Source: Tannerellaceae bacterium
GTDB lineage: Bacteria > Bacteroidota > Bacteroidia > Bacteroidales > Tannerellaceae
Assembly: GCA_031267205.1 (NCBI GenBank)
Contig: JAIRZN010000001.1
Coordinates: forward strand, 1-7,266
DNA: 7,266 bases
Reading direction: 5' to 3'
In this document: positions 7,205-7,266 of the stretch, one piece after another
Layout of the letters: each line of letters starts with the position of its first letter
How positions within the stretch are numbered: position 1 is the first letter of the stretch
Translations under genes and position numbers: made by a program
Notes under the pieces: model-generated
The model's database searches: none
What the model was told of the DNA's origin: nothing
The model's input: only the letters and a program-made list of their open reading frames with translations

Positions 7205-7217
7205 CCGCCCCTACATT
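7205..7217 (-). repeat. Third copy of the TGTAGGGGCG-type motif inside the repeat spacer
   Basis: CCGCCCCTACATT reads AATGTAGGGGCGG on the minus strand, the same core found at the start of both arms (7110-7121 on +, 7241-7252 on -). It lies immediately before the right arm, in the same orientation as that arm. The spacer also contains GCGT-GCAA-ACGC (7172-7183), a 4-bp stem with a GNRA-type loop. The element therefore looks composite, with nested repeat units. Confidence 0.6.
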
Positions 7218-7266
7218 AACGAAGAGGTCGCCACGAGGGACGCCCCTACATTCCTCGCTGGCGCGG

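Larger units (their letters stand above)
7096..7266. repeat. Long imperfect inverted-repeat element (REP/MITE-like), running to the window edge
   Basis: The left arm 7096-7145 is nearly the reverse complement of 7218-7266: by hand alignment 44 of 50 positions match, with five substitutions and one gap. The inner part of the arms (7110-7145 against 7218-7252) differs at only two substitutions and one gap. The arms enclose 72 nt. Each arm carries TGTAGGGGCG, and a third copy lies in the spacer. There is no reading frame of note inside. The composition (GC-rich, hairpin-forming, intergenic, just after a stop codon) fits a non-autonomous repeat family such as REP/BIME or a MITE. No transposase or target-site duplication is visible, and the right arm may continue past the window. 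Confidence 0.7.

Noticed and set aside
7096..7266. CRISPR array
   Set aside because: The repeated units are inverted, unequal in spacing and only three in number; there are no regular direct repeats with unique spacers.

Overview
The window looks like chromosomal DNA from a Bacteroidota bacterium, most likely order Bacteroidales. Start codons lack Shine-Dalgarno sequences, and three upstream regions carry the Bacteroidota -7 promoter element TAnnTTTG. The protein architectures also fit: a membrane-anchored GT51 transglycosylase with a long N-terminal region, and a long SWIM-SNF2 ATPase. Species cannot be determined from this sequence. Base composition is moderate and rises from the first gene to the later ones.

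Layout: (i) 1-61 is a short AT-rich leader with a -7 box. (ii) 62-1918 (+) encodes a membrane-anchored, monofunctional peptidoglycan glycosyltransferase (GT51) preceded by about 400 residues resembling AsmA-type envelope proteins. (iii) 1922-3453 (-) is a two-gene two-component operon. An OmpR-type response regulator comes first, and a small two-TM histidine kinase is coupled to it by a TAATG stop/start overlap. Its 3' end converges on the transglycosylase gene with only 3 bp between stop codons. (iv) 3454-3553 is a 100-bp divergent promoter region with a -7 box on each strand and a small palindrome next to the + strand box. (v) 3554-7063 (+) encodes a 1169-residue SWIM zinc finger plus SNF2 helicase-type ATPase fusion. 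(vi) 7064-7266 is non-coding and dominated by a long imperfect inverted repeat (arms about 50 nt) built around the motif TGTAGGGGCG, running to the window edge.

Working together: the transglycosylase polymerises glycan strands on the outer face of the inner membrane. The two-component system has almost no extracytoplasmic sensor and probably reads a membrane signal or a partner protein. It shares an intergenic region with the SNF2 gene, so the response regulator may control its own operon and possibly the SNF2 gene. That link is inference. No defence island, CRISPR array, tRNA, rRNA or transposase gene is visible. The genes look like ordinary chromosomal functions, and the least explained part is the repeat element at the right edge.
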